Assembly (NCBI RefSeq): GCF_900103325.1 | Contig: NZ_FMXM01000008.1 | Coordinates: 62,001 to 126,000 of the forward strand | Reading direction: 5' to 3' | From: Mesorhizobium qingshengii | GTDB taxonomy: Bacteria; Pseudomonadota; Alphaproteobacteria; Rhizobiales; Rhizobiaceae | Length of the DNA stretch: 64,000 bases | In this document: one piece after another, positions 34,401 to 43,863 of the stretch | Numbering within the stretch: position 1 is the first letter of the stretch | Layout: each line of letters starts with the position of its first letter | Position numbers and translations under genes: made by a program | Notes under the pieces: model-generated | Told to the model about the DNA's origin: nothing | Database searches by the model: none | Seen by the model: the letters and a program-made list of their open reading frames with translations, nothing else

Positions 34401-34634
34401 TTGGTTGAGAACTCTCGGGATGCTGCCCGCGCGCGCGCCGACCTGCGCTTCAAGAAGCAGGAAGAGGCGGCGACCGTCCGCCAGAAGGCCATGGCCGAAT
34501 ATGTCGCCGAGAGCGACGCCCGCCAGGCCAAGACCAACAAGTTGCGGGCGCTCCGGCTCGCCAAGGAAGCGGAAGACCTTGCCAACGCGCCTGCCGCACC
34601 GGCCAAGAAGCCGGCACGCGCCAAGAAGAAATAA
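34401..34634 (+). CDS. small Lys/Ala-rich conserved hypothetical protein
   Basis: The start TTG at 34401 has AAGG a few bases upstream; no ATG fits. The 77-residue product is charged and helical with EEAATVRQKAMAEYVAE in the middle and the basic tail PAAPAKKPARAKKK. Similar short proteins occur widely in Rhizobiales, in my memory, without known function. The tail may bind RNA or DNA. It lies close to the end of the HxlR gene. Confidence 0.7.
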   Translation: MVENSRDAARARADLRFKKQEEAATVRQKAMAEYVAESDARQAKTNKLRALRLAKEAEDLANAPAAPAKKPARAKKK

Positions 34635-34840
34635 CGCGACCGGCCGCTACCATCGACTGCCTGTCTGGACCATGCAAACGGCAACGCCATGTCCGGATGG
34701 TGTCGGTAAAGGACACTATCCAGGCCATGCCGCCGTTTTCCATTCCACCCCATCACGCGAAGCAATTTCAACCGAAACCGGGATTTCGCCTTGCCGGCCG
34801 ACGGTCGATGATTGACGCGCTTTTCAACCAGGAGACTGCC

Positions 34841-35272
34841 ATGACCGCACTGCCGCTCGAAAAAGCCATCGAGATCATCGATGCCGCCTTTGCCAAGGGC
34901 GCCGATCTCAAGCTCAAGCCGCTCGGCGTCTCGGTGCTTGACGCCGGCGGCCATCTGGTCGCCTTCCAGCGCCAGGACGGCGCTTCGTTCCTGCGCCCGC
35001 AGATGTCGGCCGGCAAGGCCTATGGCGCGCTGGCCATCGGCATGGGTTCGCGCCGGGTCGAGGCCTTCGCCAAGGAGCGTCCGCATCTCGTCGCCGGCAT
35101 CTCCGACGTGTCGGGTGGACGCGTGCTGCCGGTCGTCGGCGGCGTGCTGATCCGCGACAAGGCCGGCACCATCATCGGTGCCGTCGGCATTTCCGGCGAC
35201 ACCTCGGACAATGACGAAGCCGCAGCGATCGCCGGCATCGAGGCCGCCGGCTTCACCGCCGATCCAGGCTGA
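34841..35272 (+). CDS. GlcG/HbpS-family heme- or ligand-binding protein
   Basis: The ATG at 34841 follows AGGAG. The 143-residue product starts with the helix LEKAIEIIDAAFAKG and has GVSVLDAGGHLVAFQRQDGA, then the glycine-rich GVLIRDKAGTIIGAVGISG. These are the marks of the GlcG/DUF336 family, which in some species binds heme and in others accompanies diol dehydratase or glycolate genes. Neither context is present here. It is a single gene. Confidence 0.9.
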   Translation: MTALPLEKAIEIIDAAFAKGADLKLKPLGVSVLDAGGHLVAFQRQDGASFLRPQMSAGKAYGALAIGMGSRRVEAFAKERPHLVAGISDVSGGRVLPVVGGVLIRDKAGTIIGAVGISGDTSDNDEAAAIAGIEAAGFTADPG

Positions 35273-35281
35273 GGGTCGGCT

Positions 35282-35683
35282 CTAATTCAAATTGATGTCC
35301 CGGCTGGCCGACCGCATCGATACGGAGAAGCCGGCCAGGACATCGAACAGCGCGATGACCATCAGCGTGAAGAAGACGGAATGGGCGGCGCCCTTCACCA
35401 GCAGGAACTCGACCAGGAAGGCGACGAAAACCAGCGTCGACAGAAGATGGTCCATGATCGAGGCGTTTGTCGTGCGCACTGACTTCACCATTTCGACGAA
35501 CAGGAAGATCAGCCCGATCAGCACCATCAGGTCGCCCAGCGTCATCGAGAATACGCCGCCCGACATCATGCGGAACGAGAAGATTTCGCTCGCCCACGGA
35601 TCGTCACCGCTGCCGAATATCCCGAGCAAGCCGAGATTGTAGAGCACGAAAGGCACGATCAGCAGCGGGACGGCACCGAACAT
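35282..35683 (-). CDS. four-helix inner-membrane protein of unknown function
   Basis: The start at ATG 35683 has GGAGACG upstream; 61 further open codons upstream are hydrophilic and cross a palindrome, so they were left out. The 133-residue product has about four membrane helices, near residues 3-24, 46-65, 82-103 and 105-122. The last helices are bounded by basic residues (SMRSASRD). I do not recognise the family. It converges on the GlcG-type gene. Confidence 0.75.
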   Translation of the reverse strand: MFGAVPLLIVPFVLYNLGLLGIFGSGDDPWASEIFSFRMMSGGVFSMTLGDLMVLIGLIFLFVEMVKSVRTTNASIMDHLLSTLVFVAFLVEFLLVKGAAHSVFFTLMVIALFDVLAGFSVSMRSASRDINLN

Positions 35684-35784
35684 CTGGCGTCTCCATGTGG
35701 GGCAATCCTTTGTAGAATGCGCCACAGGCACGCCGTCAAGATTTTTCGGTTGGAGCGCTGAACACGGTCGAAGACCGCATGCAA

Positions 35785-35820
35785 CAACCGTGTCAGCCGG
35801 ATGCCCTGCTGACACGGTTG
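35785..35820. repeat. inverted repeat with 12-base perfect arms
   Basis: CAACCGTGTCAG and CTGACACGGTTG are separated by 12 bases. It lies about 100 bases before the membrane protein ATG on the minus strand. It could be a two-site operator or an mRNA hairpin. Confidence 0.6.
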
Positions 35821-35955
35821 CAGCTCGACACTTGAATGGATCGGCGCGGTGGCCCTTCACCGCCAAAGAAAGGCGGGCTTCAATCGCAAAGGCATGGAAG
35901 GTGCCGGCGATGCCGCCCGAGCCGCGAGACGCAGGCTATCGGCACCGCCAAACGC

Positions 35956-35981
35956 AAAAAGACCGGCCACTGGCCGGTCTT
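35956..35981 (-). terminator. Rho-independent terminator of rpmF
   Basis: On the minus strand GACCGGCCA and TGGCCGGTC flank one base, with AA-TT extending the stem. Five T residues follow. It lies 31 bases after the rpmF stop. Confidence 0.9.
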
Positions 35982-36011
35982 CGCTAACTCAAGACTTTAA
36001 AAAAGCTGGTC

Positions 36012-36194
36012 TCAGCTTTCCTTGGGCGTCAGCACCTGGCGACCGCGATACATGCCGGTCTTCAGGTCAATGTGGTGCGGACGGCGCATTTCGCCGGAAT
36101 TCTTGTCCTCGACATAGGTCGGGGCCTTGAGGGCGTCGGCCGAGCGGCGCATGCCGCGCTTGGACGGAGAGGTTTTGCGTTTCGGAACGGCCAT
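36012..36194 (-). CDS. rpmF: ribosomal protein L32
   Basis: The 60-residue length and sequence ([20 protein letters not shown], then [15 protein letters not shown]) fit L32 of the large ribosomal subunit. It lacks the zinc cysteines of the classical form, so it is the cysteine-free type usual in alphaproteobacteria. It has its own terminator and lies after mtgA on the same strand, with about 140 bases between. Confidence 0.97.
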   Translation of the reverse strand: MAVPKRKTSPSKRGMRRSADALKAPTYVEDKNSGEMRRPHHIDLKTGMYRGRQVLTPKES

Positions 36195-36334
36195 GGATAT
36201 GCTCCACTACATGGTCAAAAGCCCCGCCCGCCCTCGTGAAAGGGCCATGTCGGGGCCTAAATCTGAGAAAGTCGGGTGCCTATACACGCCCTGTGCCGTT
36301 TTGGCCAGCACTGCCTTGAATTTTTTTGAGCTGG

Positions 36335-37045
36335 CTACTGCAGACAGCCGACATAAGCGCCTGAGCGGCCGGCGCGCCGTTCGATCAAATTGGCGAGTCG
36401 TCTCAGGCCCGGCCCGGGCTTGGCCGGATTGCGGGCAATCGGATTTGGCAAGGTGACGGCGAGCAGTGCCGCCTGCCGCCGCGACAGCTGTTTTGCCGAA
36501 ATGCCGAAATGGTGCTGTGCCGCCGCCTCGATGCCATAGATGCCCGGCCCCCATTCGGCGATGTTGAGATAGATTTCCATGATGCGCCGTTTCGACATCA
36601 CCGCGTCGAAATAGACGGCCAGCGGCAGTTCGACGATCTTGCGCACCGAGCCCAGCGGCCGCGACCAGAGGTAAAGGTTCTTCACCGTCTGCATGGTAAT
36701 GGTCGAGGCGCCGCGCGTCGCCTCGCCAGCCAGCGCGTCGTCGACAACACCCCTCAACTCGCCGAGATCGACGCCACGGTGAAAGCAGAACTGCCCGTCC
36801 TCCGACATGATGACTGAATGCGCCAGCACCGGCGCGACATCATCGATCGAAACCCAGCGGCGGTCATAGCCGGAGAACGTCGCCAGGTCCTTCAGCATCA
36901 GCGTCGATACCGGATGCACGAACGATGGCAGATAGAGGAACGTCAGCACCGTTGGTATAAGCGCCAGCACCGCGGCCACGACGATGCCGCGCCGGACCCA
37001 GCGTTTGAGACCGCGACGGTTCACGCCTCTCGATCTCGTCGCCAT
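36335..37045 (-). CDS. mtgA: monofunctional peptidoglycan glycosyltransferase MtgA
   Basis: A family 51 enzyme that polymerises lipid II into glycan strands at the inner membrane. One membrane helix lies near residues 18-40 ([21 protein letters not shown]). The catalytic glutamate is in [17 protein letters not shown] near residue 83, and [16 protein letters not shown] and [19 protein letters not shown] follow. The length of 236 residues is usual. The ATG at 37045 was preferred to the TTG at 37096. It is divergent from ispA. Confidence 0.95.
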   Translation of the reverse strand: MATRSRGVNRRGLKRWVRRGIVVAAVLALIPTVLTFLYLPSFVHPVSTLMLKDLATFSGYDRRWVSIDDVAPVLAHSVIMSEDGQFCFHRGVDLGELRGVVDDALAGEATRGASTITMQTVKNLYLWSRPLGSVRKIVELPLAVYFDAVMSKRRIMEIYLNIAEWGPGIYGIEAAAQHHFGISAKQLSRRQAALLAVTLPNPIARNPAKPGPGLRRLANLIERRAGRSGAYVGCLQ

Positions 37046-37174
37046 GTCCAGCTTTTCGGTTTCATGATCGACGATCGGTTCCGCCAAGCCGCCCAACCCG
37101 TGCTTCTCCCTGCTCCGGCATAATGGCGCTTGGCTTCTTGCGCAACGTCTGAGTGTCGGCTACCGGTCCCGACC

Positions 37175-38092
37175 ATGACGAATGACGACGAAACAGCGTT
37201 CGAAATGGCGCTTACTGCACGGGCAGCCGCCGTCGAGGCGCTGCTGCGGCGGCTGCTCGACGACCGCGCGCTTTCGGGCGAGATCGCGCGGCCCGACCGT
37301 CTGATGGCGGCGATGCGCCACGGCGTGCTGAACGGCGGCAAGCGCCTGCGCCCTTTCCTGGTCATGGAAAGTGCGGCACTTTTTTCCGCCGATGGCGAGG
37401 CAGCGCTGCGCGTCGCGGCGGCACTTGAATGCGTGCATTGCTATTCGCTGATCCACGATGATCTGCCCGCCATGGACGACGATGATTTGCGCCGTGGCCA
37501 GCCGACCGTGCACAAGGCTTTCGACGAGGCAACCGCCATCCTGGCCGGCGACGCCTTGCTGACGCTGGCCTTCGACATCATCGCCGGCGAGGCGACCGTG
37601 TTGCCGGCGGAGCGGCGGGCCGCCCTTGTGCTGGCGCTGGCTCGCGCGGCCGGCGCCGGCGGCATGGTCGGCGGCCAGAAGCTCGATCTCGAAGCCGAGC
37701 AGGCCCCGCCGGACGAGGCCGGCATCATCCGGCTGCAGGCGATGAAGACCGGCGCGCTGATCCGCTTTGCCTGCGAGGCCGGCGCGCTCATTGCCGGCGC
37801 TGCCGCCGAGGATCGTGAGCGGCTGGCCGAATTCGGCTCCGCGATAGGCCTCGCCTTCCAGCTCGCCGACGACCTGCTCGACTTGACCGCGGATGCCAGC
37901 CAGATGGGCAAGGCGACCGGCAAGGACGCCGCCGCCGGCAAGGCGACGCTGGTGGCGCTGCACGGTGCGGCCTGGGCGCGCGGCCAGCTTAACGGCCTTG
38001 TCGAACAGGCCCATGAATTGCTCGAGCCTTACGGCGACAGTGCCCTGCTTCTAAAGGAAGCGGCGAAATTCGTGGCCGCGCGTAACAGCTGA
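37175..38092 (+). CDS. ispA: polyprenyl (farnesyl/geranyl) diphosphate synthase
   Basis: This enzyme condenses isopentenyl diphosphate with allylic diphosphates. The first aspartate-rich motif is in HDDLPAMDDDDLRRGQPTVH near residue 90 and the second is QLADDLLD near residue 230. GGKRLRPFLV near 55 completes the IspA pattern. The 305-residue length is right for a short-chain synthase. The ATG at 37175 was chosen; the open frame extends 15 codons further. ispG lies in the same window about 6 kb away. Confidence 0.95.
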   Translation: MTNDDETAFEMALTARAAAVEALLRRLLDDRALSGEIARPDRLMAAMRHGVLNGGKRLRPFLVMESAALFSADGEAALRVAAALECVHCYSLIHDDLPAMDDDDLRRGQPTVHKAFDEATAILAGDALLTLAFDIIAGEATVLPAERRAALVLALARAAGAGGMVGGQKLDLEAEQAPPDEAGIIRLQAMKTGALIRFACEAGALIAGAAAEDRERLAEFGSAIGLAFQLADDLLDLTADASQMGKATGKDAAAGKATLVALHGAAWARGQLNGLVEQAHELLEPYGDSALLLKEAAKFVAARNS

Positions 38093-38137
38093 CCGCGAGA
38101 GGCGCCGGACATTTCGTCACCTCGGCACCGATTTGCC

Positions 38138-39346
38138 TCAGGAGTGGGCGGCTGGAATAGCCGCATCGGCTGTGACATCCGCCGGCGCCTCGACCATTCC
38201 GGTAGTGGCGGGAGAAGACACGGCAAGTGGGATTGGCGCGGTGATTGTCGGGCCATCCGCCCATATCGAACGACATTCGTCCGCGGTCAAAATGCCCTGC
38301 GTGTCGAGCATCCGCTGAATCCTGGCGATCATCTCGTCGGCATTGAAAGGCCGTCGCTTCAGCTCACCCGACCGACTGGGCAACCCATACCGGTTCACCA
38401 TCGACTTGATCTGTTCGTCATTCCCTTTGCCGGCGACATTGGTCAGATGCAACGCCGACCCTTGCGTCCCGCTCCACGGCACCTCGGACCAGCGTTTCCT
38501 GGTCTTGACGTAGTCGCTGCCTGCGCGCCGGCCCATCCAGAACAGCCATACATCGTCGGCCTGCGGACAAAGCTGCATAAAGGCTTCGTCCAGCACATCG
38601 GGAGAAAGCGAGCCCGGACCATAAAGCACGCCTCCGACGCCGGTTGGAAAAAGCAGCGACCCCTTGCCTGCTGCTTCGTAGCCCCATTTGTCATAGGGCT
38701 CGATCTGACCACCTTCGTCAAATTTGACCGAATGGGCGCGATGGCAAACGATGGTGCCCTTGCCGGCGAGCTCAACAAGTTCTTCGAGCCACCTGGAAGA
38801 ATAATAAACATCGTCATCCGCCGTGACGATATAGGAATCGGGAAAGGCCAGGAGCGCCGGTATGATTTTCTTGTATGACCGGATGTTCTTGCAAAATCGG
38901 ATTTCCAGTCCCTCATCCCTGAGATCGATAACGGACGCTGGCAGCAGCCTGTAATCCTCTGCGGTGACCCAAAGAATGGTCCTGTCGGCGGAGACGGTCT
39001 GCGAAAGCAGGCATCGAAGCGTAAGCGCCAGGCTGGCAAAACGGGGCGGATATGAGGTCAGGGAAATGATCAATCCCTCCTGCAATCCGCTTGGCCGACC
39101 CTTCCGCCTGAAAAGCCACCTCAGCGAAATCGACTGCTTGGCCATATAGCCTTTGAGGTGAAGTGACGCATACCGGGCATATGCGTCGAGCCTCCATCCA
39201 ATTCCATGCCGTATCGTGGCAATGAAACGGGCCAGCGCGCCGAACGGCGCGCCCCGGAACCATGAGGCCGGCGATCGTCGAAACAGGACAAAGATCGCGC
39301 AAGGGATCGATATGGAAGCGACGATGAGGACAATCTCGTTCGACAT
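38138..39346 (-). CDS. putative membrane-anchored glycosyltransferase
   Basis: A product of about 402 residues. An N-terminal membrane helix (IVLIVASISIPCAIFVLF) is followed by a GT2-like domain: LIISLTSYPPRFASLALTL near residue 100, and the metal motif in YIVTADDDVYYSSRWLEEL near 180. The downstream region has TGVGGVLYGPGSL, FMQLCPQADDVWLFWM and KTRKRWSEVPWSG. The start is unsure: ATG 39346 lacks a ribosome site, TTG 39361 has AGGAGG about 9 bases upstream, and ATG 39409 is also open. Its target, perhaps surface polysaccharide, is unknown. Confidence 0.75.
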   Translation of the reverse strand: MSNEIVLIVASISIPCAIFVLFRRSPASWFRGAPFGALARFIATIRHGIGWRLDAYARYASLHLKGYMAKQSISLRWLFRRKGRPSGLQEGLIISLTSYPPRFASLALTLRCLLSQTVSADRTILWVTAEDYRLLPASVIDLRDEGLEIRFCKNIRSYKKIIPALLAFPDSYIVTADDDVYYSSRWLEELVELAGKGTIVCHRAHSVKFDEGGQIEPYDKWGYEAAGKGSLLFPTGVGGVLYGPGSLSPDVLDEAFMQLCPQADDVWLFWMGRRAGSDYVKTRKRWSEVPWSGTQGSALHLTNVAGKGNDEQIKSMVNRYGLPSRSGELKRRPFNADEMIARIQRMLDTQGILTADECRSIWADGPTITAPIPLAVSSPATTGMVEAPADVTADAAIPAAHS

Positions 39347-39698
39347 GCCAAAGTCGAGCAAGATGCCGGCCCTCCTGCCGGCATCAAGCCAAATCTCTCG
39401 ATCAGCCATATACGTTATCCACTGCCCCAATCGCCATCGGCGAACCTGCACGTTGTGCGAGTCGCCGCGACCCCAATCGCCCCGTCGTCAAGTCACGACT
39501 AAAACAGAGATTGCTGCAGCGCACAATGTTGCACTGCAAAATATTTCATTCCGCCTTTCGGCTTCGCACGGGAGGGCGTGGCTACCCTTGTCCGAACGCG
39601 AAAACGGCAAGCTGATGCCTGTCCGCACGAACGAAATTTTAATGTAAATGAAGCGTAATCCCGGCCATTAAAATGTTGCGTATGTGTTGGGGTTGCGC
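39347..39698. other. divergent promoter gap
   Basis: These 352 bases separate the glycosyltransferase and hybrid kinase genes, which are divergent. The second half is AT-rich (around 39530-39680), including repeated TTAAAATG-like stretches just before the kinase. Both promoters should be here, but I cannot assign them. No gene was seen. Confidence 0.45.
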
Positions 39699-42038
39699 AT
39701 GCCGGAATATTCGTCCTTCATCCGGTCGGTCCGGATGCGCTATATTTCAGGATTGCTGATCTTCGCGCTGGCTTCGGCCGTCATCATGATTGCGCTCGAT
39801 CGCGTCAATTCCTTTCGCCATGACATCGACGCGCTGAGCAGCAATCTCGTCGCCTTCACCCGCGACCTGCGCAACGCGACCAGCTTTGCCGAAACGACCG
39901 GTACCGCCTGGCGGGCCGAGACACGCGATGCCCTGACCTCATCGGCGCGCGGCCATTCGGAGCGGCTGACCGGCGAAATCGAGACGCTGACCGCGCAGCT
40001 TGCCGCGATAAAGCCGCGCCTTTCGCGCAAGACCATCAACGAGCTCGAATCCGCTTCCGTCAACGGCGATCTGTTCTGGTCGCCGCGCGACATGGTGCGC
40101 AACTTCAACCTGATGTCGATGGCGCAGAAGGTCGATGAATGGAGCTATCGCGAAATCCGCAACCAGAACGACCTGTTTGCCCAGCCCATGCTGGTTCGCG
40201 TCCGCACCGCCATGGACGATGAGCGTCACCTGGCCGATGCCTCCAGCGACAGGCTGCTGCTTTGGGCGAGCGGCATCCTGTTCGCAGCACTTGCCGTCGT
40301 CGCCTTCTGGATCTTCCGCCCCATGGAATCGGCAATCCGCCGCGCCTTTGCCGAATCCGCCGAATCCCTGTTCAAGGCCGAGGCCGCAGACCGCGCCAAG
40401 TCGGAATTCCTCGCCAATATGAGCCACGAGATCCGCACGCCGATGAACGGCGTGCTCGGCATGGCCGAACTGCTGGCCAAGACCGACCTGACCCCACGCC
40501 AGAAGACTTTCACCGAAGTCATCGTCAAATCCGGCAATGCGTTGCTCACCATCATCAACGACATCCTCGATTTCTCGAAGATCAATGCCGGCCAGCTTAC
40601 CCTCGATCCAGCCCCCTTCCGTCTCGCCGAAGCGGTCGAGGATGTGGCGACGCTGGTATCGGCGCGCGTCGCCGAAAAGAACCTCGAACTGATCGTGCGT
40701 GTCGACCCGCGCCTGCCGGCCTATGTCGTCGGCGACGCCGGGCGGTTCCGGCAGATCGTCACCAACCTGCTCGGCAATGCGGTGAAGTTCACCGAGAAGG
40801 GTCATGTGCTGATCGATGTCGGCGGCGAGATCGTCAAGGATGTCGTCCAGCTCAAGGTCCGCGTCGAGGACACCGGCATCGGCATACCGGCCGAGAAGCT
40901 GCAGAACGTGTTCGAGAAATTCGCCCAGGTCGACGGCTCATCGACCCGCCGCCACGAAGGCACCGGCCTCGGCCTCGCCATCGCCGCCCGCCTCGTCGAC
41001 CTGATGGCCGGCAAGATCGGCGTCGAGAGCGAGATTGGTCGCGGCTCGGTGTTCTGGTTTGCCGTGCCGCTGCCCGCGCATCATGCCGCCGCGCGCGATG
41101 AAATCGTGCCGGTCGACGTCACCGGCGCGCGCGTGCTGGTCATCGACGACAATCCGGTCAACCGCGAGATCCTGCTCGAGCAGCTCAGGAGCTGGAGCTT
41201 CGATTGTGCCGCCGCCGAAAGCGGCGCCGTGGGCCTGGCCTTCCTCGATCGCGCCTGCCAGCTGGGAGCCGCCGTCGACTGCATCATCCTCGACTACCAG
41301 ATGCCGGGCATGAACGGCGCCGATGTCGCCAGGGCCATTGCCGCCGACAGCCGGCTGTCCTCGATTCCGGTGGTGCTGCTGACCTCTGTCGACCAGGTCG
41401 ATTTCGGCAAGATGATCCTCGACTTCGGCATTGCCGCGCATCTGACCAAGCCGGCGCGCTCGGCCGTCCTGCTCGGCACCGTCATTTCGGTCGTCCAGAA
41501 GGCCCGTTCGCAGGTTGGCAAGGCGCAGTTCGTCCGCGAACCGGTCCCGCCGCTTCCACAGGCCGCACCGCCCGCCTTCACCGTCATCCGCGGCCCGGCA
41601 ATACGAGCCGCGACGGCACCGGCATCGACAGCCACGCCGAACGGCCCGATCGATATCCTCATTGCCGAGGACAATGACGTGAACCAGCTGGTGTTCGGCC
41701 AGATCCTCAATGGACTGGGCCTCAGCTATCGCATCGCCGGCAATGGCCGCACGGCGGTCGAGATGTACCGGTCGCTTCGCCCCAAGTTGATCCTGATGGA
41801 CGTCTCGATGCCGGAGATGAACGGTTACGAAGCAACCCGCGCCATCCGGGCGATCGAGGTCTCGACGGGCACGCACATCCCGATCATCGGCGTCACCGCG
41901 CATGCGCTGAAGGGTGATCGCGACAAGTGCATCGAGGCCGGCATGGACGACTATTTGCCGAAACCGGTTTCGCCCGACCGCCTCGGCACCAAGATCGGCA
42001 CCTGGCTCAGCGAGACGGTGGTGGCCAAGACCGCGTAA
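39699..42038 (+). CDS. hybrid sensor histidine kinase with two receiver domains
   Basis: A membrane-bound sensor of 779 residues. Membrane helices near 17-34 and 188-208 frame a helical periplasmic sensor of about 150 residues. HisKA follows (H-box [10 protein letters not shown] near 240), then HATPase_c (NLLGNAVKF near 356, DTGIGIP near 390, GTGLGLAIA near 421). REC1 has VIDDNP near 478 and the aspartate in ILDYQMPG near 528; REC2 has IAEDNDVN near 654 and [11 protein letters not shown] near 697. The ATG at 39699 was chosen by its position before the first helix. The H-box region closely matches the kinase at 1-3253. No output domain is fused. Confidence 0.95.
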   Translation: MPEYSSFIRSVRMRYISGLLIFALASAVIMIALDRVNSFRHDIDALSSNLVAFTRDLRNATSFAETTGTAWRAETRDALTSSARGHSERLTGEIETLTAQLAAIKPRLSRKTINELESASVNGDLFWSPRDMVRNFNLMSMAQKVDEWSYREIRNQNDLFAQPMLVRVRTAMDDERHLADASSDRLLLWASGILFAALAVVAFWIFRPMESAIRRAFAESAESLFKAEAADRAKSEFLANMSHEIRTPMNGVLGMAELLAKTDLTPRQKTFTEVIVKSGNALLTIINDILDFSKINAGQLTLDPAPFRLAEAVEDVATLVSARVAEKNLELIVRVDPRLPAYVVGDAGRFRQIVTNLLGNAVKFTEKGHVLIDVGGEIVKDVVQLKVRVEDTGIGIPAEKLQNVFEKFAQVDGSSTRRHEGTGLGLAIAARLVDLMAGKIGVESEIGRGSVFWFAVPLPAHHAAARDEIVPVDVTGARVLVIDDNPVNREILLEQLRSWSFDCAAAESGAVGLAFLDRACQLGAAVDCIILDYQMPGMNGADVARAIAADSRLSSIPVVLLTSVDQVDFGKMILDFGIAAHLTKPARSAVLLGTVISVVQKARSQVGKAQFVREPVPPLPQAAPPAFTVIRGPAIRAATAPASTATPNGPIDILIAEDNDVNQLVFGQILNGLGLSYRIAGNGRTAVEMYRSLRPKLILMDVSMPEMNGYEATRAIRAIEVSTGTHIPIIGVTAHALKGDRDKCIEAGMDDYLPKPVSPDRLGTKIGTWLSETVVAKTA

Positions 42039-42063
42039 ATTCAGGCCCAGTCCGGCTGCCGGA

Positions 42064-42801
42064 TCAGCGCAGCCGGCCGATCGGGATGATCTCCGGCGAG
42101 TTGGCGACATAAGGTTCGCCCTGCCAGCTGCCGAGCCATTGCTCCACGAGCAGGCCGGCGTCATCCAGCATTCCGGCAAGATCCTCCTTTGCCGGGAAAG
42201 CGATCTTCGATTCAGCGCCCAGAGCCGATCCGCCGCCTGGAATTTCATAAAAGGTCGAATAGGTGACGACGCCAGTGGCGACATCGTGTTCCACGTCATT
42301 CCAGGCCTTGACGGTGCCGAGACTGGGATGCGCCACTTTCCGTGCGGAGCGCTGTGGCGTCCATTCGCGCCATTCCTCGACGGCGGGATTTCGGGTGTCG
42401 AAAATGAAGCGTCCACCTGGAGCAAGATGAATAGCGATGGTGCGCAGCACCGACGCTTGATCGTTCGCTGTCAGGAAGACCTGGAAGGCATGCCCGGTCA
42501 GCAGCACCAGATCGAAGCGTCGCCCGAGCCGTACGGTTCGCGCGTCGCCCTCGACCCAATCGACCTTGTCTCCGCCAGGCCTGCCGCGCCCGACATCGAG
42601 CATCGGCGATGCCGGATCGACTCCGGTGACGCTGCGCCCGTCGCTGAGCGACGCGGCCAGCTGACCGGTGCCGCAGCCGAGGTCAAGGACCGAGCGCGCA
42701 TTGCCAGCGAATCCAAGACAATAATTGAAATCGTCGCCGCCTGCGTTCTCCATATCGTAGAACTGGACCAGATCGGGGTCGCTGTAGAGTCTGTCGGTCA
42801 T
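42064..42801 (-). CDS. class I SAM-dependent methyltransferase
   Basis: A 245-residue protein with the SAM-binding motif VLDLGCGTGQLAASLS near residue 38 and the acidic motif II VTGVDPASPML. FDLVLLTGHAFQVFL is motif IV. The C-terminal half matches the small-molecule methyltransferase group. The substrate is unknown. It converges on the hybrid kinase gene with a gap of 25 bases. Confidence 0.9.
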   Translation of the reverse strand: MTDRLYSDPDLVQFYDMENAGGDDFNYCLGFAGNARSVLDLGCGTGQLAASLSDGRSVTGVDPASPMLDVGRGRPGGDKVDWVEGDARTVRLGRRFDLVLLTGHAFQVFLTANDQASVLRTIAIHLAPGGRFIFDTRNPAVEEWREWTPQRSARKVAHPSLGTVKAWNDVEHDVATGVVTYSTFYEIPGGGSALGAESKIAFPAKEDLAGMLDDAGLLVEQWLGSWQGEPYVANSPEIIPIGRLR

Positions 42802-42860
42802 GGCGGGCGCCTATAACCGAAATTTCTATTGGATTCGACTGCGGGCTTGTTGGTTTGGCC

Positions 42861-43793
42861 TTACCGGTTGCGCACCACCACGCACGCCCCGCCGACGCTT
42901 TGCAATCTCTGGCAGATGACATTGGCGGCGGCGCGGTCGTCGACGCCGATCCTGACCGCGTAGATGCCGCGCCGGCCGATCGGCGTACGCACCCGGCTGA
43001 CCACCGGATCATGCCCGCCAAGCAAGGCCGGAAACCGGCCTCTCACCCGCAGCCACTGGCTGATCGCGGCACTGCGGCGGAAGTTGCCGGCCACCTGGAT
43101 GCCCCATGGTTTTATATTGATCGAAGCCATCGCCACGGTTTGCGACATGATCACCGGCAGCTTGCGGCAAGCCACGGCAAAATCCGCCTTTGCGTCGAGC
43201 GGCTCGACCTTTCCGGCATGGGCCCGGTCAGTGAAGTTGTCGACCGGCTCGCCCATGACGTCGAAAACATAGCTCTCGGTCTCCATCGGCAGGAAGCCGC
43301 CGGAGCCCAGCCAGCGCGACACCCGGCTTTCGCCGGCATTGTAGGCGGCGGCCGCCAGGCCAAGATTGCCGTAGCTGGTTTTCATTTCGGCGAGGTATTT
43401 CGCCGACGCCGGGATCGCCTGGCTGATGTCGAAGGAATTGGCGAGGCCGCGCATCTTGGCGGTCCCCGGCATGAACTGGGCGATGCCTTCGGCGCCAACC
43501 GGACTGACGGCGTCGGGATCGAAACGGCTTTCCTTCCAGATCAGGCGGGCGAAAAAATCCCGCGGCAGGCCGTTCTGGTCGGCATGGGCCTGGATCAGGT
43601 TGCAGATCCTGTCGATGAGCCTCTGCCTGGCCGATTGCGGCGGATCGGCCTGCACAGCTGTCGAGCAGACCAGGGCGCAAAGCAGAACCAGCGTCGCCCT
43701 GAGGAAACGCTGCACCGCGCGCTGAGCCCGTGCCGAAAGTCGCTCCGGCGCGCCACATGATGGTGGCTTCGAGAACCGGAGCGCAGCGGACAT
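42861..43793 (-). CDS. lytic transglycosylase with SPOR-like C-terminus
   Basis: A secreted or periplasmic enzyme of about 310 residues that cleaves peptidoglycan glycans. The signal segment is LRATLVLLCALVCSTAVQA. The SLT domain carries the catalytic glutamate in LIWKESRFDPDAVS and the motif EGIAQFMPGTA; AAAYNAGESRVSRWL follows. The C-terminal 75 residues (WGIQVAGNF, then IYAVRIGVDDRAAANVICQRL) look like a SPOR domain that binds denuded glycan. The start may be ATG 43793 or ATG 43859, which lies 4 bases after the ispG stop and would couple them. Confidence 0.88.
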   Translation of the reverse strand: MSAALRFSKPPSCGAPERLSARAQRAVQRFLRATLVLLCALVCSTAVQADPPQSARQRLIDRICNLIQAHADQNGLPRDFFARLIWKESRFDPDAVSPVGAEGIAQFMPGTAKMRGLANSFDISQAIPASAKYLAEMKTSYGNLGLAAAAYNAGESRVSRWLGSGGFLPMETESYVFDVMGEPVDNFTDRAHAGKVEPLDAKADFAVACRKLPVIMSQTVAMASINIKPWGIQVAGNFRRSAAISQWLRVRGRFPALLGGHDPVVSRVRTPIGRRGIYAVRIGVDDRAAANVICQRLQSVGGACVVVRNR

Positions 43794-43863
43794 TTGGTCC
43801 GTGAGCACCGGAAGCGCAGAAGACGCCCTCAGGTGGCCGCCGGAGTAGATTTTCCGCATGGGC

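Larger units (their letters stand above)
35684..36011. other. intergenic region with a large inverted repeat
   Basis: These 328 bases lie between the membrane protein gene and rpmF, both read on the minus strand. They contain the 12-base-arm inverted repeat at 35785-35820 and the terminator of rpmF at 35956-35981. No gene was seen. Confidence 0.5.

Noticed and set aside
37130..37174. Longer start of ispA
   Set aside because: The 15 extra codons overlap the divergent mtgA promoter side and are not family-like.
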